DNA from: Streptomyces antibioticus
GTDB lineage: Bacteria; Actinomycetota; Actinomycetes; Streptomycetales; Streptomycetaceae
NCBI RefSeq assembly: GCF_002019855.1
Contig: NZ_CM007717.1
Location: 8,193,750 to 8,257,749 of the forward strand
DNA: 64,000 nt
Direction: 5' to 3'
The position numbers and the translations under genes were made by a program. Below the pieces are notes generated by a model. It was not told where the DNA came from and searched no databases. It saw only the letters and a list, made by a program, of their open reading frames with translations. This document shows positions 28,301 to 34,927 of the stretch, piece by piece (the stretch's first letter is position 1; every line of letters begins with the position of its first letter).

Positions 28301-29276
28301 CCTGTTCCTCGCTGATCGGCGACAGCGTGATGCGCAGCTCGATGTCGTCCGCGGCGGCCGCGTCGAACCCGAGCACGGCGCCGGTGTCGGTCCCCTCCTG
28401 CGCGGTCGCGTCGCTCAGCCGGCCGTCGCCGCCCCAACTCTTGAGCGAGGCCACGGGAACGTTCGTGGTGGCCGCGTAGAACAGCTTGTACGAGGCGCCG
28501 TTGAACGATCCGGCGACGAGCCCGGTGATGGACGTGGTCCCGTCCGCGAGCGTCGTCGCCTTCAGCGTCGAGCGGGTGCGGCTGGTGAAGTTGTTCGCGA
28601 GATCGAGGACGAGCTGCGGGTTCGACCCGGCGGGGAAGCTGAACCGTTCGAGCGCCGTGCGGGTCGTCGCGGCCAACTCGGCCTGGATGGTGCCGGAATC
28701 CCGTTTCACCGAGGACGCGGTTCCGGAGATGGCCCCGAGGCCGACCTGGTAGTAGCCGGGCGTCGCGGTCTCGTCGTCGTGGCTGAACTCGTGGGCGTAC
28801 GTGCTGGGGGCGGGGCGCTTGTCGTACCGCACGGAGGTCGGCACCACGAGCAGGTCACCACCGCCTCCCGAACCGCCGACGCCGTCGAGGTTCGTCGCGG
28901 TGAAGCCCGCGATGTGGTCCTCGTTGTAGTCGTACCCGGTGTGGTTACGGCCCGGCGTGGTCAGCGGGTTGACTTTCGCCAGCCCGTGCGGCGCCTGCGC
29001 GCCGGGCAGATCGTTGCCGTCATCCCCGGCGGTGGACACGAACGGGTCGACGAGACGCGTGTAGTCCGTCCCCCCGGCCCCCGCAGCCGGGGCCGCCGCG
29101 ACGGGCACCGCCGACGCCGTACCGCCACCCGCGAGTGCGGCGACACCGAGCGCCCCGGCGAGCAGCGCGGCGATGGTTGCGCGCAGGGGGCGCGGGCGGG
29201 GATGGCACTGCGGGCGGGCGGGTCTCGGAGGGGCCACGGGTGGGTGGGCGAAGGGAGGGTGGGATCTGATCGGCAC
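22371..29276 (-). CDS. Secreted GH92 alpha-mannosidase fused to a PAP2 acid phosphatase
   Basis: Exported multidomain protein of 2301 residues. The N-terminus (about 30-57) is a signal peptide (ATIAALLAGALGVAALAG, then an Ala-rich stretch). Residues 70-830 are a GH92 mannosidase: PGAQAPHGLAKVNP, the likely acid in NANEID (near 650) and the paired acidic site in MDNDAG (near 725). Then come an Ig-like or FIVAR-like region, three CBM6-like sandwiches (about 1030-1173, 1186-1316, 1323-1470), more FIVAR-like helices (1476-1612), two Fn3 domains (1613-1793) and a PAP2 phosphatase (1810-2160). The PAP2 signature is complete: K-x6-RP in KNRFGYLRP, PSGH, and R-x5-H-x3-D. The end (2165-2301) resembles a cadherin-like sandwich. 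The start is GTG 29276 after GGAGAGG. The likely substrate is a phosphorylated mannan or glycan; that is inference. Confidence 0.9.
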   Translation of the reverse strand: MPIRSHPPFAHPPVAPPRPARPQCHPRPRPLRATIAALLAGALGVAALAGGGTASAVPVAAAPAAGAGGTDYTRLVDPFVSTAGDDGNDLPGAQAPHGLAKVNPLTTPGRNHTGYDYNEDHIAGFTATNLDGVGGSGGGGDLLVVPTSVRYDKRPAPSTYAHEFSHDDETATPGYYQVGLGAISGTASSVKRDSGTIQAELAATTRTALERFSFPAGSNPQLVLDLANNFTSRTRSTLKATTLADGTTSITGLVAGSFNGASYKLFYAATTNVPVASLKSWGGDGRLSDATAQEGTDTGAVLGFDAAAADDIELRITLSPISEEQAAADQRSEVGGLTFEQARAQTKAAWNSALGAVDVRSSAKSDPDATLTKQFYTHLYRMYALPVNATSTSGTYRGVDGRVHKANGFTYYDGWSTWDDFRKYSVEAYIDPAAYRDMVQSLVVLFADARASGKSLGSLTHSVPTVRWERSAVLVADALSKGFKNFDRLDEAYPALLSYSGYYTGAQLRQGYVSGDPGTTVQRGYDQWALSVIADALGKDADAKKLRTQATMAIDNLVKPGAWTAADGTKVGLLTPRATGGAWQSADYEKFEAAGLYQGTLWQYHWYDAYDMGGLIKAMGGDKAGKAAVRHLFGEDSGADDGSTMLHSNANEIDLQAPYLFNYTGEPSLTQKWVRAIYTGTTWNRYIATGSTNEAPSSGGEFRPPIKTKVYKLAPDGFLPTMDNDAGTMSTMFVAAALGLFPVTAGSSQFQIGSPFFDSTTITYANGSRFTVKADGVSPSSYYVQSATLNGKRFGNTWLDYAHIVSGGTLDFTMGSKPSQWGTRTEPAYSLDTHGGDTGGGAGTGKGDTVVSARPTTVGTTENGTLDGSVQLTLSGPASFAARKGTSLTKTGAATVTGLPGGVRADLRVTGSRTATLSLTGTAQVDARIGITFADTAFAHGIPASTVRGTGVSPTDSLLVSAAAVHRKSLRALVDQASLVRSGNYSDGSWTLFRSALERARTVLADTTSATGTLMAAQDALESAVDTLTIDEGGYAVLQAESPDEMEGPRLTKEKNNSDGNLGGVTEGAWERYAKLDFGGVAPRSVSVRYANSQATTAKPSSVDIHAGAADGPVVATVQLPGTGGWQYYSTVQAAVTDPDALLRASSATFVFHAPAGQQWVSNFDWYQFSPYEVPSSPATTLATLTAVNSTTTGGGSAPLNLSNGIFENVTNGAWAEWKDTDLRNGADTVTVRYDKPQSRAASDSHIELRLGSRDGPKTVAVPLDYTGSGWGTIATTSVDLDPGVFTGVQDVYATFVSGTHSSSQPYVGNIYALTLTQEADAPAGFDATAFRSHSGGGLKSEPVGWSGAGSTTNLGGTYDGAWLDYGDIDFGGSPKNTVTLTYVNNSARCGIGSAVQLYLDSFDPARPGTPYATVPLPVTGSAWSSGGTTSLTLPTAITGRHSVHLRLTTTPDSSHPYVANLGRITFAHVAAPAVTDKSALRKAIERYEGLSADAARYTTIDFGVFRRELAAARTLLDAEGAGQLEVDNLTRSLTFAAQQLVPLPRLRLENLVTTASLIDNSRYTEASWKAFSKALAEAKTTVADDKATDATLTDRHSALQRALSALVTKPKAVPAAPDAVSATSAGTSVTVAWSAPRDTGGSPVTGYRVTLDDGHQVEIRDPDSRSTTFARLPSGKPYTARVRAVNAVGTSQPSPPTAPVVTGGSKPQKPGVTGVFTDGELVRVDWRPAGDGGFPVLGYTVALGDGTTTHVSATTHTAVLATKGRAKAHTATVTAVTLAGTSDDNPEPTRANTASDPSYEPSPFPDDVLNATYASDKWPGSGDGTDYFTSLLDGFTDLGPGILGANSKQPQGASLTAENDRIAVRINNAATQKDVDRADIDATNSSTVTMADGLGSRLGPMYSEALKNGQLPKTSALFSRVTKNLDKGDAAKNRFGYLRPYVRLGFVGDGGHVYESQNGSYGGLATSGSYPSGHTYGGYEAGTILATLLPELAPSILARTSEYGDNRVVLGFHYPLDVMGGRISAQATVAHRWADPEFADLLKQAHTEIESVLLAQCEKEGYGSTLTACEGDSYAGLSRAQSVDLYTRRLTYGFSQAGKAGQALRAPSDAAALLITAFPDLTAEQRTQVLEQTATDSGYPLDLTSAGEASWQRINLAAAMSATVVVGADGSVTVTNFADATKASVADASAITVGGVAIDGFDPNVSTYVVDWPRNKRIPAVSAVPAQPGARVKVSDGSTVLSPNGSRLTTRTIKVTSANGSFTRTYAIGFHPTSSDHRTVATSGNELWSPASEWEGLLVK

Positions 29277-29328
29277 GTCAACCTCTCCAGCAGTTGTTGT
29301 TCAACGCACGCACGGGCGGGGCCTGTTG

Positions 29329-29350
29329 GATCTGACAACGTTGTCAGATC
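29329..29350. promoter_or_regulatory. Perfect 22-bp palindrome upstream of the GH92-PAP2 gene
   Basis: The half-site GATCTGACAAC is followed at once by its exact reverse complement. The core TGACAACGTTGTCA, with a central CG, has the look of a LacI-family sugar-regulator operator. It lies 53 bases upstream of the GH92-PAP2 start and 155 bases before the divergent ankyrin gene, so control of the glycosidase is the natural reading. No regulator gene lies beside it. Confidence 0.7.
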
Positions 29351-29505
29351 GCGCCCGAGTGGTACGACTCGGGGTGAGACGGAAGTGAGCGCCCAGCATC
29401 GCACGCCAACGCCGTTTTGCACCCGCTGAGTTCACCACATCGGTCATGAGACACGGGGGAGGCTTACGGAGGGCGACGGGCTCGTGATCGCTAGCCTGAC
29501 GGACC

Positions 29506-29952
29506 ATGAAGCAACGCCGGCAGAAGAAGCTCTCGCATCGTCTCTTCGAAGCGATCCTCACAGGGGACGGCAGAAGCACGAAGGCTCTGTTGCGCAGGGG
29601 AGCAGATCCGGACTGGAGGGATGGCGACGGCACCACTCCGCTGTACTTGGCCTCGGTGCAGGGTGAGGCCGAGATAGCCCGTCTGCTCTTGGAAGCCGGG
29701 GCTTCCCCCGACATCGAGAGCAGCGGCCCCGGCTCGGACGGCACACCGTTGTGTGCGGCCGCCTGCTGGGGACACACCGAAACGGTCCGGCAGTTGCTGG
29801 CACACGGCGCGGATCCCAATCTCCGCGAAGACCAGGGCACGGGCAGGACACCGCTGGAGTGGGCGGACGGCGGTCCGCACCCTGACACCGCCGAAGTGCT
29901 GCGGGCGGCAGGGGCGCAGCCATCGCCTCACCGTGCTGTCGGAACAATGTGA
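29506..29952 (+). CDS. Ankyrin-repeat protein
   Basis: Cytoplasmic protein of 148 residues made of about four ankyrin repeats. Visible repeat cores include TTPLYLASVQGEAEIARLLL, GTPLCAAACWGHTETVRQLL and RTPLEWADGG, each preceded by an L..GADP or L..GASP turn. Ankyrin repeats bind proteins; no enzymatic domain is present. The ATG is preceded only by weak purine-rich sequence. No partner is evident: the next gene is a LysE-type exporter. Confidence 0.85.
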   Translation: MKQRRQKKLSHRLFEAILTGDGRSTKALLRRGADPDWRDGDGTTPLYLASVQGEAEIARLLLEAGASPDIESSGPGSDGTPLCAAACWGHTETVRQLLAHGADPNLREDQGTGRTPLEWADGGPHPDTAEVLRAAGAQPSPHRAVGTM

Positions 29953-29998
29953 AGGTCTGCTCGCACGGCCGGGGGCCCGGGGATGTGAGACTGCAAGC

Positions 29999-30670
29999 GT
30001 GCTCATACAGTTCCTCACCGCCGCCGGTGTGCTGGCCGTGCTGACCGTGGTGCCCGGTCCGGACATGGCCGTCGTGACGAAGCGGGCCGTCTCGGCCGGA
30101 TGGCGGGACGGTCTGCGGACGGTCGGCGGGATCACCACGGGCCTGCTGGTGTGGGGCGTTCTCACGGTCGTGGGTCTCTCTGCGGTTCTGGCTGCCTCCG
30201 CGACCGCGTACACCCTGGTCAAGCTGGCCGGGGCCGCCTACTTGGTCCTCCTCGGCGTCCAGGCACTGGTCCACAGCCGACGCGGCCAGGCCGCCGGGGA
30301 TGACGGCAACGACCTGCCCGGCCCGCAGGCGCCGCACGCACGGACCGTGGGCACCCTCCCCGCCGCGCCCGTCCTCGGCAGTCCCTGGCGGACCGGTCTG
30401 ATCAGCAACGTCTTCAACCCCAAGATCGCCGTCTTCTACACCGGCCTGCTGCCCGCGCTGGCCCCGGCCGGCCTGTCCCCGCACGCCGGTATGGCACTGC
30501 TGGTCCTCACTCACGCGCTGCTGACCGCGGTGTGGCTCGGCGGTTACGTGATGCTCCTGGCCAAAGCGCGCGCCTTCTTCCAGAAGCCCCGCGTGCGCCG
30601 GGCGATGGACCGGACCACGGGTGTCGTCCTCATCGGCTTCGGCCTCAAGGTCGCCACGACAGAGCCCTGA
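29999..30670 (+). CDS. LysE/RhtB-family amino-acid exporter
   Basis: Integral membrane protein of 223 residues with the LysE signature near the N-terminus (VVPGPDMAVVTKRAVSAGWRDG) and about six hydrophobic segments. The family exports amino acids or similar small metabolites; the substrate cannot be told. I chose the GTG at 29999 because the first membrane helix begins right after it. Longer in-frame starts add a non-hydrophobic, atypical leader that overlaps the ankyrin gene. It lies 46 bases after the ankyrin gene. Confidence 0.88.
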   Translation: MLIQFLTAAGVLAVLTVVPGPDMAVVTKRAVSAGWRDGLRTVGGITTGLLVWGVLTVVGLSAVLAASATAYTLVKLAGAAYLVLLGVQALVHSRRGQAAGDDGNDLPGPQAPHARTVGTLPAAPVLGSPWRTGLISNVFNPKIAVFYTGLLPALAPAGLSPHAGMALLVLTHALLTAVWLGGYVMLLAKARAFFQKPRVRRAMDRTTGVVLIGFGLKVATTEP

Positions 30671-30725
30671 CCTGCTCGCGCGTACCGTGAAGGAGCCGTC
30701 ATGGGTTGTTGAGATGCTGTGGCCC

Positions 30726-31226
30726 ATGACGAAGAGTGCGAAGGCGGACGGCACAAGGCCGGGCCGTCCCATGGACTGGGCGCTGCGTTCCGCGGAACCG
30801 GCGGATGTCGAGGCGGTCGCGGAGTTGCGGGCGGTGGTGATGCGCCCGGACCTGGAGCGATTGGGACGGTTCGACGAGCACAGGGTCCGGCAGCGGCTGC
30901 GGGATTCCTTCTCTGCGCACCACACGTCGATCGTCGTGGCCGATGACGCCTTCGCGGGCTGCGTGACGGTGCGGCCGGCGGAGGACGGCCGGTGGCTGGA
31001 GCACTTCTATCTCGCACCGCACCTTCAGGGCCGGGGCCTCGGATCGGCCGTGCTGCGCGCCGTGCTGGAACGGATCGATGCCGACGGCGTGCCCGTTCGT
31101 CTGAACGTCCTCCAGGGCAGCGCCGCCCGACGGCTGTACGAGCGCCATGGGTTCACGGTGGAGGCTCAGGACCCGATCGACGTCTTCATGGTGCGGCGGC
31201 CTGGTGCGGGCGTGTCGGCAATCTGA
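30726..31226 (+). CDS. GNAT-family N-acetyltransferase
   Basis: Protein of 166 residues with the acetyl-CoA-binding motif LAPHLQGRGLGSAVL and the closing RLYERHGFTVEAQDPIDVFM typical of small-molecule GNATs. It should transfer an acetyl group to an amine on an unknown substrate. ATG 30726 is my choice; ATG 30771 (MDWALRSAEPAD) is an alternative that also keeps the whole fold. It lies 55 bases after the LysE gene and may be cotranscribed with it. Confidence 0.88.
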   Translation: MTKSAKADGTRPGRPMDWALRSAEPADVEAVAELRAVVMRPDLERLGRFDEHRVRQRLRDSFSAHHTSIVVADDAFAGCVTVRPAEDGRWLEHFYLAPHLQGRGLGSAVLRAVLERIDADGVPVRLNVLQGSAARRLYERHGFTVEAQDPIDVFMVRRPGAGVSAI

Positions 31227-31232
31227 CGAAGG

Positions 31233-31271
31233 GCCTGCGGATGTTCTTCGTGGGGCGCGATGTCCGCAGGC
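31233..31271. terminator. Possible terminator between converging genes
   Basis: GCCTGCGGA (31233-31241) pairs with TCCGCAGGC (31263-31271) around a 21-base loop, just after the GNAT stop and ahead of the converging DUF1801 gene. The large loop makes it a moderate candidate. Confidence 0.4.
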
Positions 31272-31325
31272 TCCGCCCACTGCCGGCCGCGCGTGCCTCG
31301 TGCGGAACCGATCCCCACCGCCCCC

Positions 31326-31691
31326 TCAGCAGATCGTGCCCGGGGCAGTCGCCACAGCCCTCAACAGGTCTCGCACCAGATCGAAATCGACGTCCCCCGG
31401 CTTGCGGAACCGCAGACAGCCCTTGCCCATGTCCCGTCCGCTCAACCGCTCCTCGAACGCCTCCCGAACGTCGCTCCGCATGAGGTAGAAGGAGATGTAC
31501 TGCGTCTGGCTCGCGAAGGCGATCTCGGCGGCGCCGTCCCGCTGGTACGTCGGCATGCCGTATGCCATGACCTCGTCGAACCCCGTGAGCTCGGCTCGGC
31601 ACAGTTGCCGCAGCCTGATCAGGGCGTCCCTGCGTTCCTCGGGCACCTCGGCCAGATACCCGACGACGTTTTCCGCACTGCTCCGCACCAT
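31326..31691 (-). CDS. DUF1801 (YdhG-like) protein
   Basis: Protein of 121 residues of the YdhG/DUF1801 family. The features are VEEYLAEVPEERRDALIRLR-like spacing at the start, the core GMPTYQRDG and the closing GKGCLRFRKPGDVDFDLV. The family has a frataxin-like fold and is sometimes called iron-chaperone-like, but its role is unsettled. It is on the left strand, convergent with the GNAT gene and following the MarR gene in orientation. Confidence 0.85.
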   Translation of the reverse strand: MVRSSAENVVGYLAEVPEERRDALIRLRQLCRAELTGFDEVMAYGMPTYQRDGAAEIAFASQTQYISFYLMRSDVREAFEERLSGRDMGKGCLRFRKPGDVDFDLVRDLLRAVATAPGTIC

Positions 31692-31734
31692 GCGGTGAGC
31701 CTATTCCAGCCCGCCGACAACGCCATGCGCGCGC

Positions 31735-32259
31735 CTAACACTCCGCCGCGTCGGGGCCGATGACCTCGCGCTGTGCGGTCTGCGCGACGCGGGCGAGCAG
31801 CGTGCGCAGTTGCTCGGTGTCCTTGGCGTCGAGGTCCGTGAGCAGGCGCGCCTCGGCGGCGCCGAGCTTCTCGCGTACCTCCGCGAGACGGGCGCGTCCG
31901 GTGTCGGTGAGGAGCACCTGGCGGGCGCGACGGTCGCGGGGGTCGGGTTTGCGGGTGACCAGGTCGTGGGCTTCGAGGTCGTCGAGGAGGTAGGTCATCA
32001 CCGTGCGGTCGAGGCTGACCTCTTTGGCCAGGGCGAGCTGGGAAGGCGGCTCGCTGCCGCCGGCCAGCGCGACCAGGACCAGGTAGCCGCGGGCCCCGCC
32101 GGGCAGGTCGGTGACGGAGTCGGTGGCGACGCGGCGGAAGGCCGCGGAGACCATGCGGATCGCCCAGCCCAGATCGGTGTCCAGCGTCAGGGGCTCCGCC
32201 TCGGCGCGCGGCTTCATGCTCTCGGACGTGGATGCGCTCACCGGCACATCGTACCGCAT
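31735..32259 (-). CDS. MarR-family transcriptional regulator
   Basis: Winged-helix repressor of 174 residues. The recognition region LALAKEVSLDRTVMTYLLDDLEAHDLV and wing RKPDPRDRRARQVLLTDTG are typical of MarR. ATG 32259 was chosen; GTG codons a few residues further in are possible. It is divergent from the SDR gene at 32377, with a perfect inverted repeat between them. It therefore probably represses itself and the SDR gene and is released by a small aromatic ligand, as usual for the family. Confidence 0.9.
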   Translation of the reverse strand: MRYDVPVSASTSESMKPRAEAEPLTLDTDLGWAIRMVSAAFRRVATDSVTDLPGGARGYLVLVALAGGSEPPSQLALAKEVSLDRTVMTYLLDDLEAHDLVTRKPDPRDRRARQVLLTDTGRARLAEVREKLGAAEARLLTDLDAKDTEQLRTLLARVAQTAQREVIGPDAAEC

Positions 32260-32270
32260 ACGCTCATCGA

Positions 32271-32297
32271 CAGATGTTCTTGCTGACAGAACATCTG
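32271..32297. promoter_or_regulatory. Inverted repeat, probable MarR operator
   Basis: CAGATGTTCT (32271-32280) and AGAACATCTG (32288-32297) are perfect complements separated by 7 bases. The site lies in the gap between the divergent MarR and SDR genes, 12 bases from the MarR start. Confidence 0.75.
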
Positions 32298-32376
32298 CGA
32301 TGCATAGTTGTTTGTGGAAGGGCGCCGGTCGTGATCCGCACCGCGCGCCGTGAGCACCACGGCAAGGAAGACCGCC

Positions 32377-33132
32377 ATGAACGCCGGAACCACCGTTCTG
32401 CACGGCCGTACCGCACTCGTCACCGGAGCGACGTCCGGCATCGGCAAGGCCGTCGCCCGGAAGCTGGCCCGCCAGGGCGCGTACGTCGTCCTGCACGGCC
32501 GCGATCACGTCCGTGGCGCGGCCCTGGTCAAGGAGATCGAGACCGAGGGCGGCAGTGCCCGTTTCGTCGCCGCGGACCTCGCCGACGCCGATGACACGCT
32601 CCGCCTGGCCGCCGAGGCCGGAGCGGTGGACATCCTGGTCAACAGTGCGGGGCTGTACGAGTTCGCCCCGACGGCCGCGAGTGACGCCGCGAGCTTCGAC
32701 CGGCAGGTCGCGGTCAACACGCGCGCGCCGTTCCTGCTGGTCGGTGCGCTGGCACCGGGCATGGCCGAGCGGGGACACGGCTCGATCGTGATCGTCGGCT
32801 CCAGCGCGGCCCGCATGCCCGCCCCGGTCGGCGCCGCCTACGCCGCCTCCAAGGCCGGCGCCGAGATCCTCACCCGCTACTGGGCGACCGAGTTCGGCCG
32901 GTCCGGGGTGCGCGTCAACACCGTCTCGCCCGGCCCCGTGCGCACCGAGGGCACGAAGGCCATGCTCGGTGAGCACGTAGCGATGCTGGACAGGACGAAC
33001 GCCCGCGGCCGGGCCGGAGACCCTCGCGAGATTGCCGAAGTCGTGTCGTTCCTCGTCGGCGAGGCCAGCTCTTACGTCAATGGAGCGGTTCTGTTCGCCG
33101 ACGGTGGCGAGCTGAGTGCGCTGCCCTCTTGA
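32377..33132 (+). CDS. Short-chain dehydrogenase/reductase
   Basis: Classical SDR of 251 residues. It has the NAD(P) site TGATSGIG, the NSAG motif, the Ser of IVGSSAA and the active YAASK (Tyr and Lys present), ending in GAVLFADGG. It is a 3-oxoacyl-ACP reductase-like enzyme of unknown substrate. ATG 32377 sits 7 bases after AAGGAAG; a GTG at 32350 in the same frame is less likely. It is divergent from a MarR gene and likely controlled by it. Confidence 0.9.
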   Translation: MNAGTTVLHGRTALVTGATSGIGKAVARKLARQGAYVVLHGRDHVRGAALVKEIETEGGSARFVAADLADADDTLRLAAEAGAVDILVNSAGLYEFAPTAASDAASFDRQVAVNTRAPFLLVGALAPGMAERGHGSIVIVGSSAARMPAPVGAAYAASKAGAEILTRYWATEFGRSGVRVNTVSPGPVRTEGTKAMLGEHVAMLDRTNARGRAGDPREIAEVVSFLVGEASSYVNGAVLFADGGELSALPS

Positions 33133-33237
33133 GGCGCCTCGCCATGAACTTCGTATCGCGCAAGCCGCAGGAGAGGAGGCGAGGGCATGCCGCCATGGGC
33201 GAGTCCGCGACCCGTCACCGACTCAGCCATTGCTCGA

Positions 33238-33256
33238 TCTATCGATATTCGATAGA
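33238..33256. promoter_or_regulatory. Inverted repeat upstream of the DUF2975-HTH operon
   Basis: TCTATCGA (33238-33245) and TCGATAGA (33249-33256) are perfect complements around TAT, and a looser ATCGTATCTCGAT follows. The AT-rich patch is striking in this GC-rich DNA and lies 33 bases before the DUF2975 start. It is a likely autoregulatory site for the HTH protein of the same operon. Confidence 0.6.
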
Positions 33257-33288
33257 TTCCCATCGTATCTCGATGGAAAGGTGGAGCA

Positions 33289-33780
33289 GTGGGAAAGCTG
33301 ACAGTGCGCGCGCTGCGCGCCGTGCTCGTGGTGGTGCTCACCGGCACGGTGCTCGTACAGGCATTGATGGTGTGGGCGTTGGTCAGCGGGAACGACCCGG
33401 AGGACGGCTCGCTCCCGCTGACCCCGCTGCGCGTGATCACGATCCTGGGCATCGGGACAGTCCAGGTCGCCGTGGTCTGTGTCTGGCGACTGGTGACGAT
33501 GGTGCGACGCGGAACCGTGTTCTCCCACGCCGCTTTCCGGTACGTGGACGTCATCATCGGCGCGATCGTCGCGGCTGCCCTCGTGTGGTTCGCGGTCACG
33601 GCCCTGAACGCGCCCGGCCAGCGGGACGACCCCGGTGTCACCCTCATCATGGGCGGGATCGGCGTGGCCATCCTGGGAATCGCGCTCATCGTGCTCGTGC
33701 TGCGGATGCTGCTCGCCCAGGCCGTCGCCCGCGACGTCGAAGCGACGCAGATGCAGGCCGAGTTGGACGAGGTGATCTGA
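33289..33780 (+). CDS. DUF2975 membrane protein
   Basis: Integral membrane protein of 163 residues with four hydrophobic segments (near 10-30, 44-66, 83-103 and 116-140) and a charged tail. It matches the DUF2975 family, which is almost always paired with a small Cro/XRE-type HTH gene. The start is GTG 33289 after GGTGGAGCA. The stop overlaps the HTH start (TGATG), so the two are translated as a unit. The family's function is unknown; a membrane-linked switch for the HTH protein is one idea. Confidence 0.85.
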   Translation: MGKLTVRALRAVLVVVLTGTVLVQALMVWALVSGNDPEDGSLPLTPLRVITILGIGTVQVAVVCVWRLVTMVRRGTVFSHAAFRYVDVIIGAIVAAALVWFAVTALNAPGQRDDPGVTLIMGGIGVAILGIALIVLVLRMLLAQAVARDVEATQMQAELDEVI

Positions 33781-34067
33781 TGCCCATCGCCGTTGACATC
33801 GACGTGATGCTGGCCAGGCGGAAGATGTCCGTGGGCGAGCTTGCCGACCGCGTGGGGATCACGCCTGCCAACCTGGCGGTACTCAAGAACGGCCGCGCCA
33901 AGGCGGTGCGCTTCGCGACGCTCGCCGCGCTCTGCGAGGTGCTCGCGTGCCAGCCGGGCGACTTGCTTCGTTGGGAGGCGGAGGCGGAGGCGGAGGCGGA
34001 GGCGGAGGGGGAGGCGGAGGGGGATGCGGAGGCAGACGCAGAGGCGGCGGACACCGCGGTCGAATGA
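33780..34067 (+). CDS. Small XRE/YozG-type HTH regulator with Glu-Ala tail
   Basis: Protein of 95 residues. The first 65 form a Cro/C1-type HTH (MSVGELADRVGITPANLAVLKNG, then ALCEVLACQPGDLLRW), as in YozG-like regulators. The last 30 residues are a Glu-Ala repeat (EAEAEAEAEAEGEAEGDAEA) not normally found in the family, encoded by GGAGGC hexamers. Coupled to the DUF2975 gene by a TGATG overlap. Probably autoregulatory through the inverted repeat at 33238. Confidence 0.9.
   Translation: MPIAVDIDVMLARRKMSVGELADRVGITPANLAVLKNGRAKAVRFATLAALCEVLACQPGDLLRWEAEAEAEAEAEGEAEGDAEADAEAADTAVE
33975..34053 (+). repeat. GAGGCG hexanucleotide repeat
   Basis: About six near-perfect GAGGCG units followed by drifting copies, in frame with the HTH gene and encoding its Glu-Ala tail. 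Length changes in multiples of six would alter tail length without a frameshift. Confidence 0.85.
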
Positions 34068-34095
34068 ACCGTACCGGCCGACGCGTCATCGTCGA

Positions 34096-34200
34096 TTCCG
34101 CCGGCCTTTGACCAACTCCGCGAGCATCTCGGGACCGTTCCCGTGCCTGATGGAACGCCTGGCCGAGGTGCCGGACCGTCGCGATCCTCTGGGGCGAAGC
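34096..34200 (+). pseudogene. Fragment resembling the N-terminus of an ISAs1-type transposase
   Basis: Two reading-frame pieces, FDQLREHLGTVPVPDG and, after a frameshift, CLMERLAEVPDRRDPLG, resemble the conserved start of ISAs1-family transposases. The homology breaks off downstream. No inverted repeats were found. It looks like a decayed insertion-sequence scrap, 30 bases after the HTH gene. Confidence 0.4.
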
Positions 34201-34336
34201 GGCCAGGGGCACGGAGCCGCAATTCACCACCCCGCAGGAGCTGCTGCCGCCGAAGGCGCACAGAGCGCCCCGGAAGTCGGCTCGACCTGGTCCACTACAC
34301 CCCATCGCCGACACCGGCACCGCGCTGGGAAGCCCC

Positions 34337-34927
34337 TCACCTCTCAGCGGGCAGAGGCAGCAGACTGCCGCTCCAGCGTTCCTGACCCTCCCCGGCCGGC
34401 GTCACCCGCAGCCCGAAGGCTGCCTCGGCGAGAGCCAGGACGCCGTACAACGGAGCCGACTCCCCTGAAACGAGGCCGAGAGGGCGCATGAACGCATCGA
34501 GCCGGTGGGGATCCAGGCCGGTCCACTCGACCGGCTGAAGGGTGTGGAAGCCGACGACGATGTCGCCCCCGACCGCGTACTTGAACCAGTGCATCGGCTT
34601 GTCGTTGTAGTGAAGCGCGACTGCCTCCGTCCCCTCCGAGACCCTGGACAGCACCGCCTCGTCCAGCCCATGACTGCCGCCCTGCTCCCATGCCCAGGTC
34701 CACACACCGTCGACCCCGGTCGTCACCACCGGTTCGTCCTTGTCGAGGACGGTGTCACCGAAGTAGTCCTCCAGATCCAGGCGGTCGCGGAGGGCCGGCG
34801 TCTCGGGGTCCACCCCCATACGGGTCAGCAACTCGATGGGGGACAGGCCCTTGGCGAAGGTGAGCGTGTAGAAGGGGATGTCCGCGCGGAGAACGTCCAG
34901 GCCATGAGCTGCATCGGTACCCGTCAT
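34337..34927 (-). CDS. DUF6461 family protein
   Basis: Protein of 196 residues, soluble and acidic. The central segment VDGVWTWAWEQGGSHGLDEAVL and MHWFKYAVGGDIVVGFHTLQP are the hallmark of the DUF6461 proteins common in streptomycetes, which may occur near toxin or immunity genes but have no known activity. The start ATG at 34927 gives a normal family N-terminus. It stands between the transposase scrap and a phosphatase remnant, with no operon partner. Confidence 0.8.
   Translation of the reverse strand: MTGTDAAHGLDVLRADIPFYTLTFAKGLSPIELLTRMGVDPETPALRDRLDLEDYFGDTVLDKDEPVVTTGVDGVWTWAWEQGGSHGLDEAVLSRVSEGTEAVALHYNDKPMHWFKYAVGGDIVVGFHTLQPVEWTGLDPHRLDAFMRPLGLVSGESAPLYGVLALAEAAFGLRVTPAGEGQERWSGSLLPLPAER

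Noticed and set aside
24870..29429. Plus-strand open frame of 1519 codons
   Set aside because: Antisense to the GH92-PAP2 gene, whose domains are intact; the frame is an artefact of third-position GC.
30238..30423. Small open frames inside the LysE and GNAT genes
   Set aside because: Shadow frames of well-supported coding sequences without ribosome sites or motifs.
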